NCBI GenBank assembly: GCA_950295325.1
Contig: OX485804.1
Location: 42,086,429 to 42,150,428 of the forward strand
Direction of reading: 5' to 3'
Source of the DNA: Polytrichum commune
Taxonomy: Eukaryota > Streptophyta > Polytrichopsida > Polytrichales > Polytrichaceae
DNA length: 64,000 nt
This document shows positions 1-12,935 of the stretch, piece by piece. The notes beneath the pieces are model-generated. The model saw only the letters and a list, made by a program, of their open reading frames with translations, made no database searches and was not told the DNA's origin. The translations under genes and the position numbers were made by a program. Numbering within the stretch: the first letter of the stretch is position 1; each line of letters begins with the position of its first letter.

Positions 1-413
1 AGACTATTATCCTCAAATAAATGGGGCTTTCGTCAGGAGTTGATCCCCCATGATTTTCCATTGGCTGTTTTGCACGCAAAATCAACAATTTCTTTCCACT
101 TGTGATGCATCCTCGGAGGTAGTGTTGGAATTTGAATGAAGAGCAACCTATTATGGTTCCTTGAGGACCAAACTCAATTTAGCACGTCTTGGCATGCCAA
201 AATGAGTTTGACCCTCAATGAAACAATATAGAATGTGCGCCATTCAAATCTGCACACCTACCTCCAAGCATACACCAAAAACTTACAGAATATATATGGA
301 AGGAATGGTTTGCAAAACAACCAACTCCCAACCAAGAGTGATGTTGAGTTAGGGGAATACTCTATTACTTGACTTGGTTAATAAGTGAGGGTTAACTCCC
401 ACTATGGTTGCAG

Positions 414-3400
414 AACATTGTCCAAGTTAACAAAAATTCGCAAGGACTTGGAGAAGGATATCGGTGAAGAATCAGAAGTGGATGATTCTGCATCAGGAGA
501 TGTTGAGAGCGGCTCGCAAAGGACCAAGGAGTGGTGGGCACAGATGAAGGCAAAAATCACCACTGTTGACCAGCAAATCTTGCACCTGATGAAGCGCCTT
601 GACATATTGCGCACCGATATGCAACTCGGAAAGGCAAAGGATCAGGCTGCTGTTGACCTAAATATCCACTGGCTCATGGTTGAACTTGATACAGGTTACG
701 TATAGCAAATCACACTTGATACTTTGTGAACCAGAACTTTTAGTAAGTTCCGTGTTTCTGTGATATTTCAGCTTGATGTGTGTACCATGAAATGTACTTC
801 ACTTCGCTAAGCCTTTCAGTTCCCTTAGTTTCGACCATGTCTGCTGTTCTTTCAATTCTGGTCAATAATTTACCAGGAAAGATTTCTCCTTCACTGCATT
901 GCACACTCACAGGTCTTCTCCCTCCCTTGTCCCTCTATCTCAGGATGTTTGTTTCTGAGCTGTGAAGGAATGTCCCTCGTTCTCGATCATCCTACTAGGA
1001 AAATAACCCTAATATACTCATGGAATTCAATCCCCCTTTGCAGGTGGTAATATCCGGATGGAGGTGGGCAACTCCAAGGATGTATGGTTCAAGAGCTGCA
1101 CAGACCTAGTGATGTCACGATTTTTTCCATTAGACTTTCTTCCATTAGCTATCACGGGGATGCAAGTGCTCAAAGTGACACGCATCCACAACAGATTCCT
1201 CCAAGATCGTTTCGAGCGAATTCTTGAAGCTCAGGTGAGTTGGCAAAGCCACTCAAGATGGTCAAATTGTTATACTTTCTATTCCATAAACCTCAGGGAT
1301 CACTCTGATGGTATTTTTTGAGTTGGTCTTGCACATCAGCCAGTATGAAGGAGAGTCTTTATACCGAACACGATCAACTTCCTCACTAACTACATGACTG
1401 CAGGCGCAGAAGGGGAGCAAAATGCATGTGGAGTACCTGTTGTATGGGGAGACTCTGCAAGCTCCGGATGAGTTGCAGTGGATCATTGAAGAAGGATTTC
1501 CATTTTCGACTGACCATCTTCCTAATAATTCTCAAGGATCTGTTCTGCTCTCCAACTCTGTTGGCCTAGCTGATATCTCCCGATTACAGGTACATTATTG
1601 CCTTGGAACCATTACAATGTTAATCATCTCCTTGTAAGGCAAGAAGATATACTGTAAACTACCTGCAATAGCAGTAAAATTTGTATGTGTTATAAATGAT
1701 ATCAAATTATAGGAGTCCTTCATTCTTACTTTCATCTTCTTGTGCTGCACGTGGTTCTCCTTCAAGAACGCAAATACTTCACCTCTTGTCAAGTGGGTTA
1801 ATTTTATATGAGTTACGCATCACAAGTATTCAAATTCCTCTCCACTAGCATAAATTTCACATAATCTGCCTCTGAGCAGGCAATTGCAGAGCAGTCACGA
1901 GACGTTACCTGGAGAGGCAAAGCAACAGGGTGGTTGTTAGTTGTGAAGACCTGTTTGGGTGCTTCCGTGCGGGATGCTGGCCACTCTTTCACACAGAATC
2001 TTCGCACCCCATTTGTAAAAAATGGACTTTGCCACGCCGGTGAATACCTCAGTCAATACCCAATTTCGATTCTCCATAACTGTCACTTCCAAGAGTCAGT
2101 TTCACCGAGGATCTAGTGCGCCTGAAATTTTCTGTTCAGAACAGCAAATGCGAATCTCAATCTCTGGAGCACAAGCTTGTAGACACTTAGACTTTTGAAG
2201 ACTGATTTGAATATTAACTAACGTTTTTATGCAGATGGAGAAATAGTTGGGCCTGCCAAAAAATCCCTATATCCAAATGCAGACTCGGTATACAGATCTC
2301 ATCCTCAGGATTCTACGCAGCGCTCGTGGTCAGTGTTTAATTCAGCTCTGGTAGTTCCCGAGTATTTGGTGGAGTTTGAATACAGCTTCAAGGAATCCGA
2401 TGTGAACAAGCTGGAGCTTATTCCTCCCATTCAAAAGAGTAGTGGAAAGATGCCAAAGGTGGCAGGCCTACTTACTCAGAGCAGTGAATATGTTTCCAGT
2501 ACCGAACACAAAGTTTCGAATGGCAGATGGCACCATTCATTACTGGACAATGAAGCAGGATTTCTTGCCAATCCTATTTTTCATGAAATGGCATGTACAA
2601 CGCCAAGACCTCATTCAGCAAAAGGTGTACCTCTTTCCAATGAATATCTTCACAAAAGAAACGGGGTGAAGGACTTCTCACAGTTGTCATGCCTCAATCT
2701 GCATAACTGTAATATCACAGGAATTGACATGCTCCGTGGTCTGCCAAGTCTTAAGGTGCTTGTTATGTCATTCAACAAGATAACCCAGATTACTGGCCTG
2801 GATGATCTGTCTCTGCTGGAAAGATTGGATTTGAGTTACAACTTGTTGAAAAGGATTGAAGGCTTAAGTGGTCTCTCCAATTTACTCACGCTCGACCTGG
2901 CTGGAAATGAGATTTGGTGTCCAGATGACCTCAGTGTGCTTCAGTTGCATGTATGCCCTCGTTTCATGTAAACTTCTTGACCTGCAGCTTAGATTACTAT
3001 AACCCTGAGATCGTATTGCTTCCAGTTGGTTTGGAATTTGAATGGGAATGATGATGTAAATTAGATGTTGACTATGTTTACTCTCAGGTGCCTGGGCTCA
3101 TGAACTTAAATTTGCGCAGCAACCCTGTTGTGGATGAGTTGGGCTACCTTTCTCTCGTCTTGCGAGCATTGCCTTTACTTGCAGAGCTTGACTGCAATCC
3201 GGTGACTACAGGTCAGAACATCTCCACATATGCCTGCATTGGTATAATTTTATAAAGCAGCAATTGTAGTGTCAGAAGTTTCAAGTAGCACATTTCTATG
3301 TAAAACTTTGAGTTATGATAACAATAAGATGTTGTTGACATAGCATTCTTAAGCATGTGTTAGGACGTTCTCTTTCTATTTTAGCTTTAAGATTAAATCT

Positions 3401-6400
3401 AAGAATCAAGGTCCTTGATTACATATATGAATGCCAAGAATCGTCAAGTGACAAACTTTCATTAGTTGACACCTCATTCTTACCTATCTTCAGACATAGC
3501 CTTCTCCCATCTACCAAGATTCAACTTTAAAACCTTGCCAAAAAGAAACTCACTGGCTGTGTACTCTCCAAGATGCTTACCTAAGGAGAACTCCACTACA
3601 CCACTTAAGAATGCTATGCAAGCCTTATCGGCATGCAGTCAACCATTTAAAGGAGTAGTTTCAATTCCTGAAGCTTGTTCATCTTCAATCAATTAATAGA
3701 TAAGGGTTCATCTAGCCCAAGAACCACCTTCTAGTATAGTTAAGAAAAGCTATATATTAGTGACTAATGGGCTTTTAACTGCCATAGTGACATGATTCTT
3801 TTGACTCGGTTTACTCTCACAAATAGATCAGACTTCCATGTCCTGGTAGGGCAGGACCAATAAAAAGCACTTTTGTTTGCCACAATGATTGGATTGCAGA
3901 ACTGTGATTCGATATTTTTGCTGGCTTTGTATACATATAGAGGAGCGCGTGATGGCAATAAGCAAATTCTGCACTCAGGCAATGCTCTTCTCAAGCACTC
4001 CAACAAACAGTGAGATGCAGCCAGCCTCAACTTCAGCTGTATCTTTATTCTTTGACGAGAAAGACCTTGACAACGCTATTAACTATTCTTCTGAACCCAT
4101 GGGTGGTGAGGTTTCGGATGACAAAGTTGGAGTAAAAGCAACTAACCGCTCCGAAAGGTCCACCACTCATGCTACAGTAGCAAAGGGAGATATTCATAAG
4201 CAATTGGCAGACCCTTTCAGGTTAAGCCCCTACAGGCTGAATCAATTTACAAAATTTCACAGAATAGAGTCAGCATCTAAGAGGAGGATGGTGCAGCTAT
4301 CAAAAGAGAGCCCAATTTGTTATGAGGGTGTTGAGGAGGTACATTTAGAGAGGCGAAAGCTGAAGAGTATGTACTCCTTTGACAGATTGCCAAATCTTCG
4401 TCGCTTGTTTCTTTCTGCCAATGAAATCTCCATGATTGAAGGTCTTGAAAGTTGTACCATGCTTGAAGAGCTCATACTGGACGATAACCTTATCAAACAG
4501 GTTCAAGATCTCACCAATCTTCCCTTTATTCTTTGCATCACTGAGCCCACTCAAGGTTTTTTCCTTATGATTTATGTATATTCCATGAAACTATACCACG
4601 AATGATTTTTCTGGATAAGATTGCTCATATTATAAATAGCAGGAGCCATAAGCCACAGATAAAATAGGGAACTGGTACTTAGACCATGTAGTTTGTTAAA
4701 ACGACCACATAGACACGTCACGCGGTCACATGATCTTTTCAAATTTAATTTTTCAGCGCACACATGAAGAGGAGCAAGGTATTAGCTGTGAGTTAGAATT
4801 AATAAACTTGGCCAACTTGGATGACAAGTCAGAGCCTAATCGACACCTTACATACTGAATGTGGTTGTTTTCACCAGTGTGTGGTTGGTTTAACAATCCC
4901 CTTAATATATATACATAGAATGCATTGCAAATGGCATGGTCTAGCCTAACCAAATTTGACAACCATATTCTCCTCATGGTCTATGGCACTTGTCATGCAG
5001 GTTTCATGGATAAGCAGTCTGCAAGCATTATGGAGATTGGACCTTGGCCGCAATCAACTGACCTCATGTGTTGATGTTGGCAATTTCGCTTCTATTGAGC
5101 AGCTCTCAGTTGATAATAACCAGATCTCATCCCTGAAGGTTCCCCTACTTTCTGCCAGCCTTTTTCATATCATCATTAGTATCAGCAATTGTAAGATCTT
5201 CCTTTGAAAATACTGCCAATGAGAGACGGATAAGAAATTTAGTGATGTGCAATTACTCCCAAGCCTTATCACATATACGCAGTTTTATTATTCCTTTCTT
5301 TAGAAGTAATGAGGAGGTATACTTGAATGGAGCCAAATATGTACATCATTGATCCTGCAGGGTCTAGAGAACTTGGTGTGCTTGATGGAGCTATATGCAC
5401 AAAATAACTGCATCACAGAAATAGCTGAGACCAACTACATCCGGGAGTTGCCTAAACTTATGGTGGTCAACTTCTCTGGCAATGGCTTTTGTGGAGCTCA
5501 TGATTATCGGCTTTATACAGTGTACTCTCTCCGGAAACTCAAGGTATGACAATGGTCTCCAGGAAAATAAGCCTCGCCTAATTGATAAAAGTCCGAGTCT
5601 AATCCCCATCAGATTCTTTTATGATATATAGATTCATTAAGGTAAGTACTAGATTTTTTTAAAGTCAAGGAAGGCAGACAACCACAGTCAATTGTATGCG
5701 TGCTAAGGCATGCAGGGATATTAACATATTCGAGTGTATCATCTTGAAAATCACCCTGAAGCAAACATTCAGGAAGAAAGCAAAACAATGAACGAATTTA
5801 GGTTTGACCTAAATTAAAATGACAGAAGAAGTCTTTAGGAAAGCCTTTCCTGTGGACCAACCCTAACTTTAGAGAACAATCACTATAGTGAACCTTTGGG
5901 TTGAGTCCCTTTGAGAACCACAATTTTATTGGACGTGGCCAGAGACAATTTCCATGTGGTTGGCATGTTGCAGGTTCTCGACAACTTGAATGTCGAGAGT
6001 ACAGAACTCGCAGAGGCACGCAGTAAGTACACAGGGCGTCTCACCAGAGAGATCCTGGAGGAATATTTGGGTCACAAGGAACTTGAAGTTGTGGAGGTCC
6101 AAGTCGATTCCATAGCTATTATTTCAAAGTTGATTCCTTGTTTTGTACAAACTGCGGACGCACAGGTGTTCTTATTCAGGACACATTAGGTGAGCATTAG
6201 ACTGTTCTGCACAATTTGCCAACTTGGAAGACCGGGCCTCAACAATGGGAGTAACACTTAAATAGAATCTTCAAACGACCTTCTATCCTACACGACAAAT
6301 CAAGCATTTGAGGACTGTTGTGCACAATTTGTAATGTATATTGTTTGCCTAGCCTTGATGCAATGTCAAGCATGCACTATCTCTATTCAGCCATTCTGGG

Positions 6401-9178
6401 TTTTTGGTGTGCAGGTGTTGGATTTGTCAGATAGAAGAATAAGACATTGTGGGGATGTGTTTGAGTCAATGAATTTCGAGAACTTGAGGGAGCTCAACCT
6501 AAATAACAACATGATATCTGCTGTGGATCCTCTCAAGTAAACTTGCTCAACCCCAAAGAGACAACTCCTACTAATTCACCATGCTCTACCCCTTTCTTCA
6601 AAAACCATATCTCTGGAAGTTCTGCCATCACTTTCAAGTATTGCCCATCCTTGGCTTCAAGAGTCTTATTATATTCAACCATCAGGAACCATATATAAGC
6701 TAAGTGATACATCTTTTCCGATTATCCAATGGTTTCTAACCCAGATTCATAACGACCTCCACATTAACCAATAAACAAATAAATAGAGACAACTTCGATG
6801 GACGTTCCTTTTGCAGGTCCTTAACAAACCTTGAGATTTTGAGGATAGAAAACAACAGTCTAGAAAATGGACCTTTGCTGCAATGCTCTAGTTCCTCTAC
6901 TAGTCCAAAGGCAATGTCTCCTGAAAGTGACGAGGAAAGGCAGGGAAACACAATCAACTCTGCGGCAAGCACATCAGAATCTCCATTGCAATCACTTGAA
7001 GTATGTCTTACACCAACCTTGAGCAATTCGTTTCTGAAGCTGACTAAAGGCATTCTTCATAATTGCAGGTCCTATTTATACTTAGGGGTTGGTAGTTTCC
7101 GTGATAAACCAGGATGTCTCCTTCCTGCAGGTGTTGCAGATGGGTGGGAACAGCATCACTAGTATCATATCCTTGCAACTTAGACATTTCTCCAAGCTCA
7201 AGCATCTCTTTCTCCAGGACAACAAGATTACCAGGGTGAGATCCAATGTTTTTGAGATGATCACGTCTAAGCAGATTTTGTCATTACTCAAAGATGCAGG
7301 GATACACTTTCTTTAAGCATAAAAGAAAATAAACAATGATAGAATAAAAAACTGCATGCAAGCCTGTTCGTAGTCTGGGAGTGTAATTTTATGCCATGGC
7401 CACTTAGGTGACCAACGTCAAAGAAATATGCTCTTTTAATGAAAATAACATGCCTCCTTTGCTTTGTCAATGAACAGGTTGATGGATTGGATGGGCTGAA
7501 AAATCTTGAGAACCTTTATTTGAACCATAACAGCATAAAAGAGCTGGAGTCAGGGTCATTTGCGGGACTGCAACATTTAAGGGTCCTACATTTGGGCGAT
7601 AATGCTCTTAAGACCCTGACTCAACTTGGCAGTTTAGCTGCACTCGAAAGTCTGGACCTCACAGGAAACTTGCTCACTCCTAATCGACTGGGAGGTTTCT
7701 CAAGCATTGATAACTTGTCTTCACTACCAAAACTGACCAAGCTTTGGTTAACCAACAACCCGGTATGACTAGTGATTGTTGACAATATCAAAGTTGCAAA
7801 TTGACTGGGATAAAAAAGTGTATTCTCAAATAATGAGAATTACCGAAGTTTAGAGAATATTGTTGAGTCTTCAACATTTTCAGGGATTTTTCTGAAACTA
7901 AGATAACTAACCTTATGTGCAACTGGAGCATGAGCAGATGAGCAGGCAAAACCAATATCGAAACTCAGTTATTAGCAGACTTGAACACCTTCAGCAACTT
8001 GATGGAAAGGACATAACTGAGGTTTGTCAGCCTACCCCTCCTGCACATAGGACAAACTAGTCAAGTAAAATCTGTATGCATGTTTACACTCCAGGACAGA
8101 TGTGGAACGATCAAAGCCACAACATTGTAAATTCCTTACTTACAATGCAGTGCTCCTTCTCATTGCTGAAAACCATCAGTCCACCACCTGAACTTGTCCC
8201 ACATATGTAGATACGAGAGAACTGAATGTAAATCTTCAATCAAGAGGATGGCTTAAACCCAAGGCCTTGGCCTATATCCCATGGGAATCCCGAGGGTAAG
8301 CCGCCTAAGGCCGGAATAGTGCTCGGATGGGTGACCCTTCCTAGCACCCCACCACCTATGGCCACCCAATCATAACGGGAGTATCCAGATGAACTGGATA
8401 ATTTTAACCAACCATGTGGGAACCTAGGGGCTTGCCCTTGGGGAGATAGGTCCCGGCCTGATTGTCTGCACCCATTCAAGGTTGTTCATCTTCAAAAAAA
8501 GTCAAGAGTCTTTGGGGGCAATTCTTGTAATACCAGTTACTTGAAAGATTATAAATTTGGACCAACTCGAAAATGAAGCAACACCATATTTCACACCAGT
8601 GGCAACATCAGAGTCATCTTTCTTTCTTTGTTCAGTGCAGTATAACAACAACTGATCAAATTTACACTTTGTTGATCACTAATGGCTTTCAGGAGGAGAG
8701 GGAAGAAGCAGAAGGGCACGCCACTGGAGGGAAGGAACCTGCTACACTTGTTCTAGATCCAAATGTGTTGCTCGAAAACACCGGTAACTCAATGGCAGTA
8801 GGTGGACAAGTCAAAGTCCCTCTAAAAGTGACATCCTTGAATTTCGATACTATGTGCGCAAGCCAACCACAAAACCATGTTAGCCATGCTTCCTCTTTAG
8901 CAGTCAATTGGATGTCTAAAGGAGGGCGGGGAGCACATGGGGTTGGAAATCAAGTTGGTTCCCTGGGTGGTGGCATAGGCAGCTCACAAAAGCTGTGGGA
9001 GCAGTTAGATTCAAAGCAAGCAGGACCTCTAATAAGAAATGGTAACAGAGGTGAGAACAAACCCCTCCCATTGTTGCCATTTCGAACGTTGTCCAAAAAC
9101 ACCAGCCCTGGAAAGGAGAGAAACCATATTAGTATTTGTGAGCCATGCCCAAAGAAGAGCTCAGGGCAAACAATTTGA
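414..9178 (+). CDS. LRRC9: LRRC9-like leucine-rich-repeat protein with a PARP-like segment, 5' end outside window
   Basis: Sixteen exons can be joined: 414-694, 1044-1234, 1404-1589, 1880-2039, 2235-2950, 3088-3211, 3941-4500, 5001-5138, 5361-5543, 5974-about 6100 (3' border uncertain), 6415-6536, 6817-7000, 7131-7235, 7478-7762, 7938-8021, 8693-9178 (stop TGA). Phases agree at the junctions except that the end of exon 10 is ambiguous. The protein has an N-terminal helical part, a PARP-like segment (exons 2-5), then several blocks of SDS22-type repeats (for example LSLLERLDLSYNLLKRIEGL, LRELNLNNNMIS, LRVLHLGDNALK), and a C-terminal low-complexity tail. Repeat type, repeat order and the segment before the repeats fit LRRC9, a very long LRR protein associated with ciliated organisms. 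That assignment is from memory of the family, not a search. Any start codon and upstream exons lie before base 1. It converges with the katanin-like gene. Confidence 0.75.
1044..2420 (+). other. Degenerate PARP/ADP-ribosyltransferase-like segment within the LRRC9-like protein
   Basis: Read across four exons, the order of motifs matches the PARP catalytic fold. VTRIHNRFLQDRFERIL resembles the opening RIQN..L...Y helix. EYLLYGE followed by IIEEGF matches the L.HG..........I...G strand and helix. GWLLVVKTCLG matches the G.(L/M)LL.EVALG strand. VFNSALVVPEYLVEF matches the closing V.F....A.PEYLI.F strand. The H-Y-E residues of active PARPs appear to be replaced: histidine by tyrosine (YG instead of HG), the second tyrosine by leucine or another residue in GSVLLSNSVGLAD, and glutamate by serine. 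The fold call is my own alignment by eye. The loss of catalysis is inferred. Confidence 0.55.
8276..8355 (+). repeat. 5S-rRNA-like sequence (probable SINE or TRIM remnant) in the last LRRC9-like intron
   Basis: The stretch from ATCCCATGGGAATCCCGAG to GGATGGGTGACCC follows the order of plant 5S rRNA: the ATCCCATCAGAACTCCG segment, then a TTAAGCG-like box A (here GGTAAGCCG), then the intermediate element, then the box C core GGATGGGTGACC, which is identical here. Spacing between the parts is close to that of 5S rRNA. The 5' third of 5S is not recognisable, so this is not a functional 5S gene. 5S-derived promoters are known in some SINEs and in Cassandra TRIM retrotransposons of plants. I cannot tell which this is, and the element edges (perhaps 8245-8495) are uncertain. 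Confidence 0.5.
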
Positions 9179-9593
9179 TACTTGAGTTGGTGACTGGACC
9201 CACGTCCTACCCTTGTGCTGACTTTATCCACTTCATAGGAAACCCTGCAGCTACCAGAAGGTAGTGACAATCAGAGTAGTTAAAATTGTAAACAGGTATA
9301 GGACTGCAATTAGGTAGCTGCATGGTAATTGCCGCCTTTGACCCTAAAGAAATCAGTGTGTACAGTTACAGTTTCTACTGAATGTGCTTTCGTCTTTTGA
9401 TTTCCAGCACCACTTTGTATCACCATGTTTAATTCATATTCAAACTTTTTGGAGTGATTCAACATTCACAAAGTTGGTCATACAGTTTCATACGCATCGA
9501 GAGTGGTCAAGGTTATCACCTGTAATCACAACAACATTATCCATAAATGGGCATGGTATAATCAGAAGAACATCCTCCATAAAATCAAGCGTC

Positions 9594-9720
9594 AGTAGGG
9601 AGCTCATTCTACAGCGGGCGTCCCCCACAAGTTCCCACAATGTAGAGGTTACTGTTAGCAAATGAATTATAAGCCATGAATGAGAACACCATTCATTAAG
9701 TTGTCATTGACAAAAGGGCA
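9594..9720 (+). repeat. Dispersed repeat, copy 1
   Basis: This shares AGGGAGCTCATTCTA, GTCCCCCACAAGTTCCC, TAGAGGTTACT and GAGAACACCATTCA, in the same order and orientation, with the copy at 11945-12165. Confidence 0.7.
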
Positions 9721-10499
9721 CCAAATTATCAAGACAAAATCCATATCCACCCAATTTGCAGAGAGTGAGCTTTGAACAATCTCAATATTCAAAAGTACAC
9801 GCCTATTATTAGGAACCTACATCACTGGTTTAGACTCGATTATCCATCTAACCACAGTTAGATTACACATCTGCAATGAATACTACAACCTACAAGCCAA
9901 AAAATGATACTGTAAACAAGAGGATAACTATCCATTGTCAAGGTGAATAGGACACTTCCTCCTACAAGTCATGGAGACCACTCTAATAAACATGCCACAC
10001 CAAATTTCATGGCACAATAAATTAGATATAGAGTGTAGTAATATACTCTCTCAAGTCATAACCATGACCATAATCATGGTTTTTCAACGTGATTTGTAGT
10101 TTGACAAAGTGTATGTTAGGTTAGTAAGCTAATATGTCCTACTGTTTCCACTCCCAAACCCACCCATAACTTTATCAAGGGAAATAGAATTGAAAAACAA
10201 AACCTCAATCTCCACGTTTGCATATTTTGCACTTCCATTTTAAAGATACTTTGATTCATACCATCACAGATGCTTACAATCTATGTGCATAATTTAGATA
10301 GTGTAGATATTCTCAGATGGTGAATGAAATAACCATGAATATAATCTCCAAAACCATGCCTCCACGCATTCGAGGCCCATTTGGGATGAAGTTATGGGCC
10401 AAAAGTGCTAATAAAACTGAGAGCAGAACCTCAAAACCACCCCAAGACAACCAGATGTGCCTACTGCAGGATAACCCATCACTGTCGAGGTGCTTGTAA

Positions 10500-10739
10500 C
10501 TATGAGTTTTGTATCCCGCCCTCATCATGTTCGTCCCTGCTGTCAATGAAGGTAGAATTTGTGTGTCTTTTCCTCCAGGAGTGAAATTTCTCAAGCTCAA
10601 GTTCTACTTTGAGCTTCTGCACTTCTAGCTCCTTCATGCAAACAATGTGTTCTTCATGTTGCAAGTATATCTTTTTCAGGAGAAGTTCAAATTGTTTTTG
10701 TTGCCAGTCAGCACAAAGTGTCAACTTTTTCTCCCCCAA
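10500..10739 (-). CDS. Short coiled-coil reading frame, possible remnant
   Basis: The frame gives 79 residues rich in K, E, L and Q, with a helical heptad-like stretch (KELEVQKLKVELELEKF). Such tails end many plant trihelix and Myb/SANT-like proteins, including those related to Harbinger transposons. Upstream on the minus strand I can see only broken frames, so a decayed gene is as likely as a real small protein. No function is assigned. Confidence 0.25.
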   Translation of the reverse strand: MGEKKLTLCADWQQKQFELLLKKIYLQHEEHIVCMKELEVQKLKVELELEKFHSWRKRHTNSTFIDSRDEHDEGGIQNS

Positions 10740-11944
10740 CTTCCGGTTTTACTCTCCAAGTGAACATCATTCAACAAGTCACCCACATGTGTTGGTCTCA
10801 ACAAGCACATTCTGACATGATCCAATGCAATCTCTCCAATACTTCATCCCAGATTTCTGCGATACCTAGGCCAGTACTCCACAAGAAGTTGGTCGCTTTC
10901 TGGTTGCGTATTACCCAAAGCTTTTATTTTTATTTTGAGTCTGTGCAGGTGAATTTGTTACTTTGTTCGAAGTCAAGAAATCAGAGATCATTTGATACAC
11001 TAGCACCTACTTCCTAAAACCACCTGTTCCTATTGAGCCATTTGAGCTCTTAACACCCGCATGTGGCATCAACAACATCTGGTACACCAGACATACATGC
11101 ACAGCATGTAATCAACGTAATACTCAGATGATGAGAACGATCAAAAATCTGACATTATTACACACCTGACATATAATAGTGTTATGGCCCACAACACCTG
11201 AGAGAAGGCAACCAGATTTGTCAATGAACAAAACTAGTCAGTCATGGCTATGTGAGCTAATCCCACATTGACATCAATGACGAGGCTCCTGGGGACAACA
11301 TTGGATTGAGAATTGAATGTCATGTAAGGGAATCAACAGTGACACGCATACAGAACGAGAAAGACATTTCATCCCTTACTTTTGAAAGTACACAAAACTA
11401 CCCGTTGTTCTCAATGACACTACCCACCGTTGAATACCAGAAAATGTTGCAGGCAGACTTGGTATACTGTGATCTGAACCCCTGCAAATCTCCTTCAGGC
11501 AGGGCCAGAAATCACGAGCAGGATTGGTATGAACATACACCTTATTCTTGGTCAACAATGACAGAGGACGTCCTATAATGTTAATTCTGAAAGGCTCGAG
11601 GGGTAAATCACTTTCAAAGATGTATTATTAATTTACATTTTCAATGTGAATTATCCCAAAAGAGAAGTTGTGCAGCACCATCAAAATATCACATTCATGC
11701 AGTTAAAAATACAAAAATGCTTTTGATCCTCCTATAGTGAAGTTACTGTAGTAGTGAAGATTTTGAAATTTCATTATAATCAAAAATGTCATTGTTTTGA
11801 TGGGAAAGTTGATGCATAATATGATCTTGAAACCAATCAAACTGTTAGTAAATCCTAGTTACTTTTCTCCTCCACTTTGTGATATGCTTGAAACTAAGGT
11901 CCGATTGGTACATTGGCCGCAGCCATCCATCCCATACGACTGAG

Positions 11945-12165
11945 AGTAGGGAGCTCATTCTATGGCAGTCTTGCCAGGCAGAGCCATTAAAACCATCCAA
12001 TGAGTACAAGAAAACGTTCTGGTGAAAAATCACAAGAGACAAAAAGCAGGTGTCCCCCACAAGTTCCCCCAATATAGAGGTTACTATTAGCAAAACGAAT
12101 TATAAGTTACAAATGGAGAACACCATTCAGTAGATTCTCATGCACAAAAGCGCATCAAACTTTCA
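11945..12165 (+). repeat. Dispersed repeat, copy 2 with about 80 bp of extra sequence
   Basis: Same motifs as at 9594-9720. Between AGGGAGCTCATTCTA and GTCCCCCACAAG it has roughly 80 bp that copy 1 lacks. So either copy 1 has a deletion or copy 2 an insertion. Confidence 0.7.
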
Positions 12166-12935
12166 CGGCAAAAACATGTTCTCAATTCTGCAGTTTGACA
12201 AACATAACTCACAAAATAGAACACTGCACTAAGACAGACAAAACATCTTCTGTCCTTGCAGGAATTTCTGCAAACAACTCATCTCAGGTCCTCCAGGACT
12301 ACCTGTCCCTGTAATGGATTGTTTCTAAGGATTGACCATGTAAACAACACAAAAAATGTATAAACATATTCTAGACGATGTGAAGATCAAATCGTGGTGA
12401 AATTCAATAATGCACGACACTTCGAGAAGAACAGTACAACACAACAATTTTGAAAGCTCCTTGACGTGAACTTATGAAAGTTGTCTTTAATCATTTGATA
12501 TACTCAGCTGGTTGGTTGATATTTACAACTTGCCAATGAGGCATTAAGAAAACGGGCTATTTATGTGTCGACAATGGCACAAAGCTTGACTACGAATAAT
12601 TATGTCAGACTACAAGGAGCTCAACCCTGCAAATGCGCAGGGAAATTGAATCTTCAGTTAAACGTGACCGCATAAACTGGCCAGACCAAACACATGGTTT
12701 CCTTAAGGCTTATCTCCTAATTCAAGCATAACCATCACAGGTCCGCGATGCCAGCCTTTCTGATGCGCCCATCAAATAATTCCTTAATAAATACCCCTCC
12801 AGGTTCTTGGCGAGTGGGAGATGATTGACCTCAATTCAGTCGCTCGATGACTTCTTCAATTTTATCCAGCTGGAAGCGAACCTGGTAATGTTCAACCCAC
12901 TTGCAGAACCTCGAGGCATGATGACCTTTTGCAAA

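Larger units (their letters stand above)
9179..12935. other. Intergenic and 3' flanks, no convincing gene
   Basis: The region lies between the convergent LRRC9-like and katanin-like genes. It should hold both 3' untranslated regions. I see one duplicated segment (9594-9720 and 11945-12165) and one short coiled-coil reading frame (10500-10739, minus). The rest has no recognisable structure. Confidence 0.5.

Noticed and set aside
8276..8355. Functional 5S rRNA gene
   Set aside because: The 5' part of 5S is missing and the flanks do not look like a 5S spacer or terminator.
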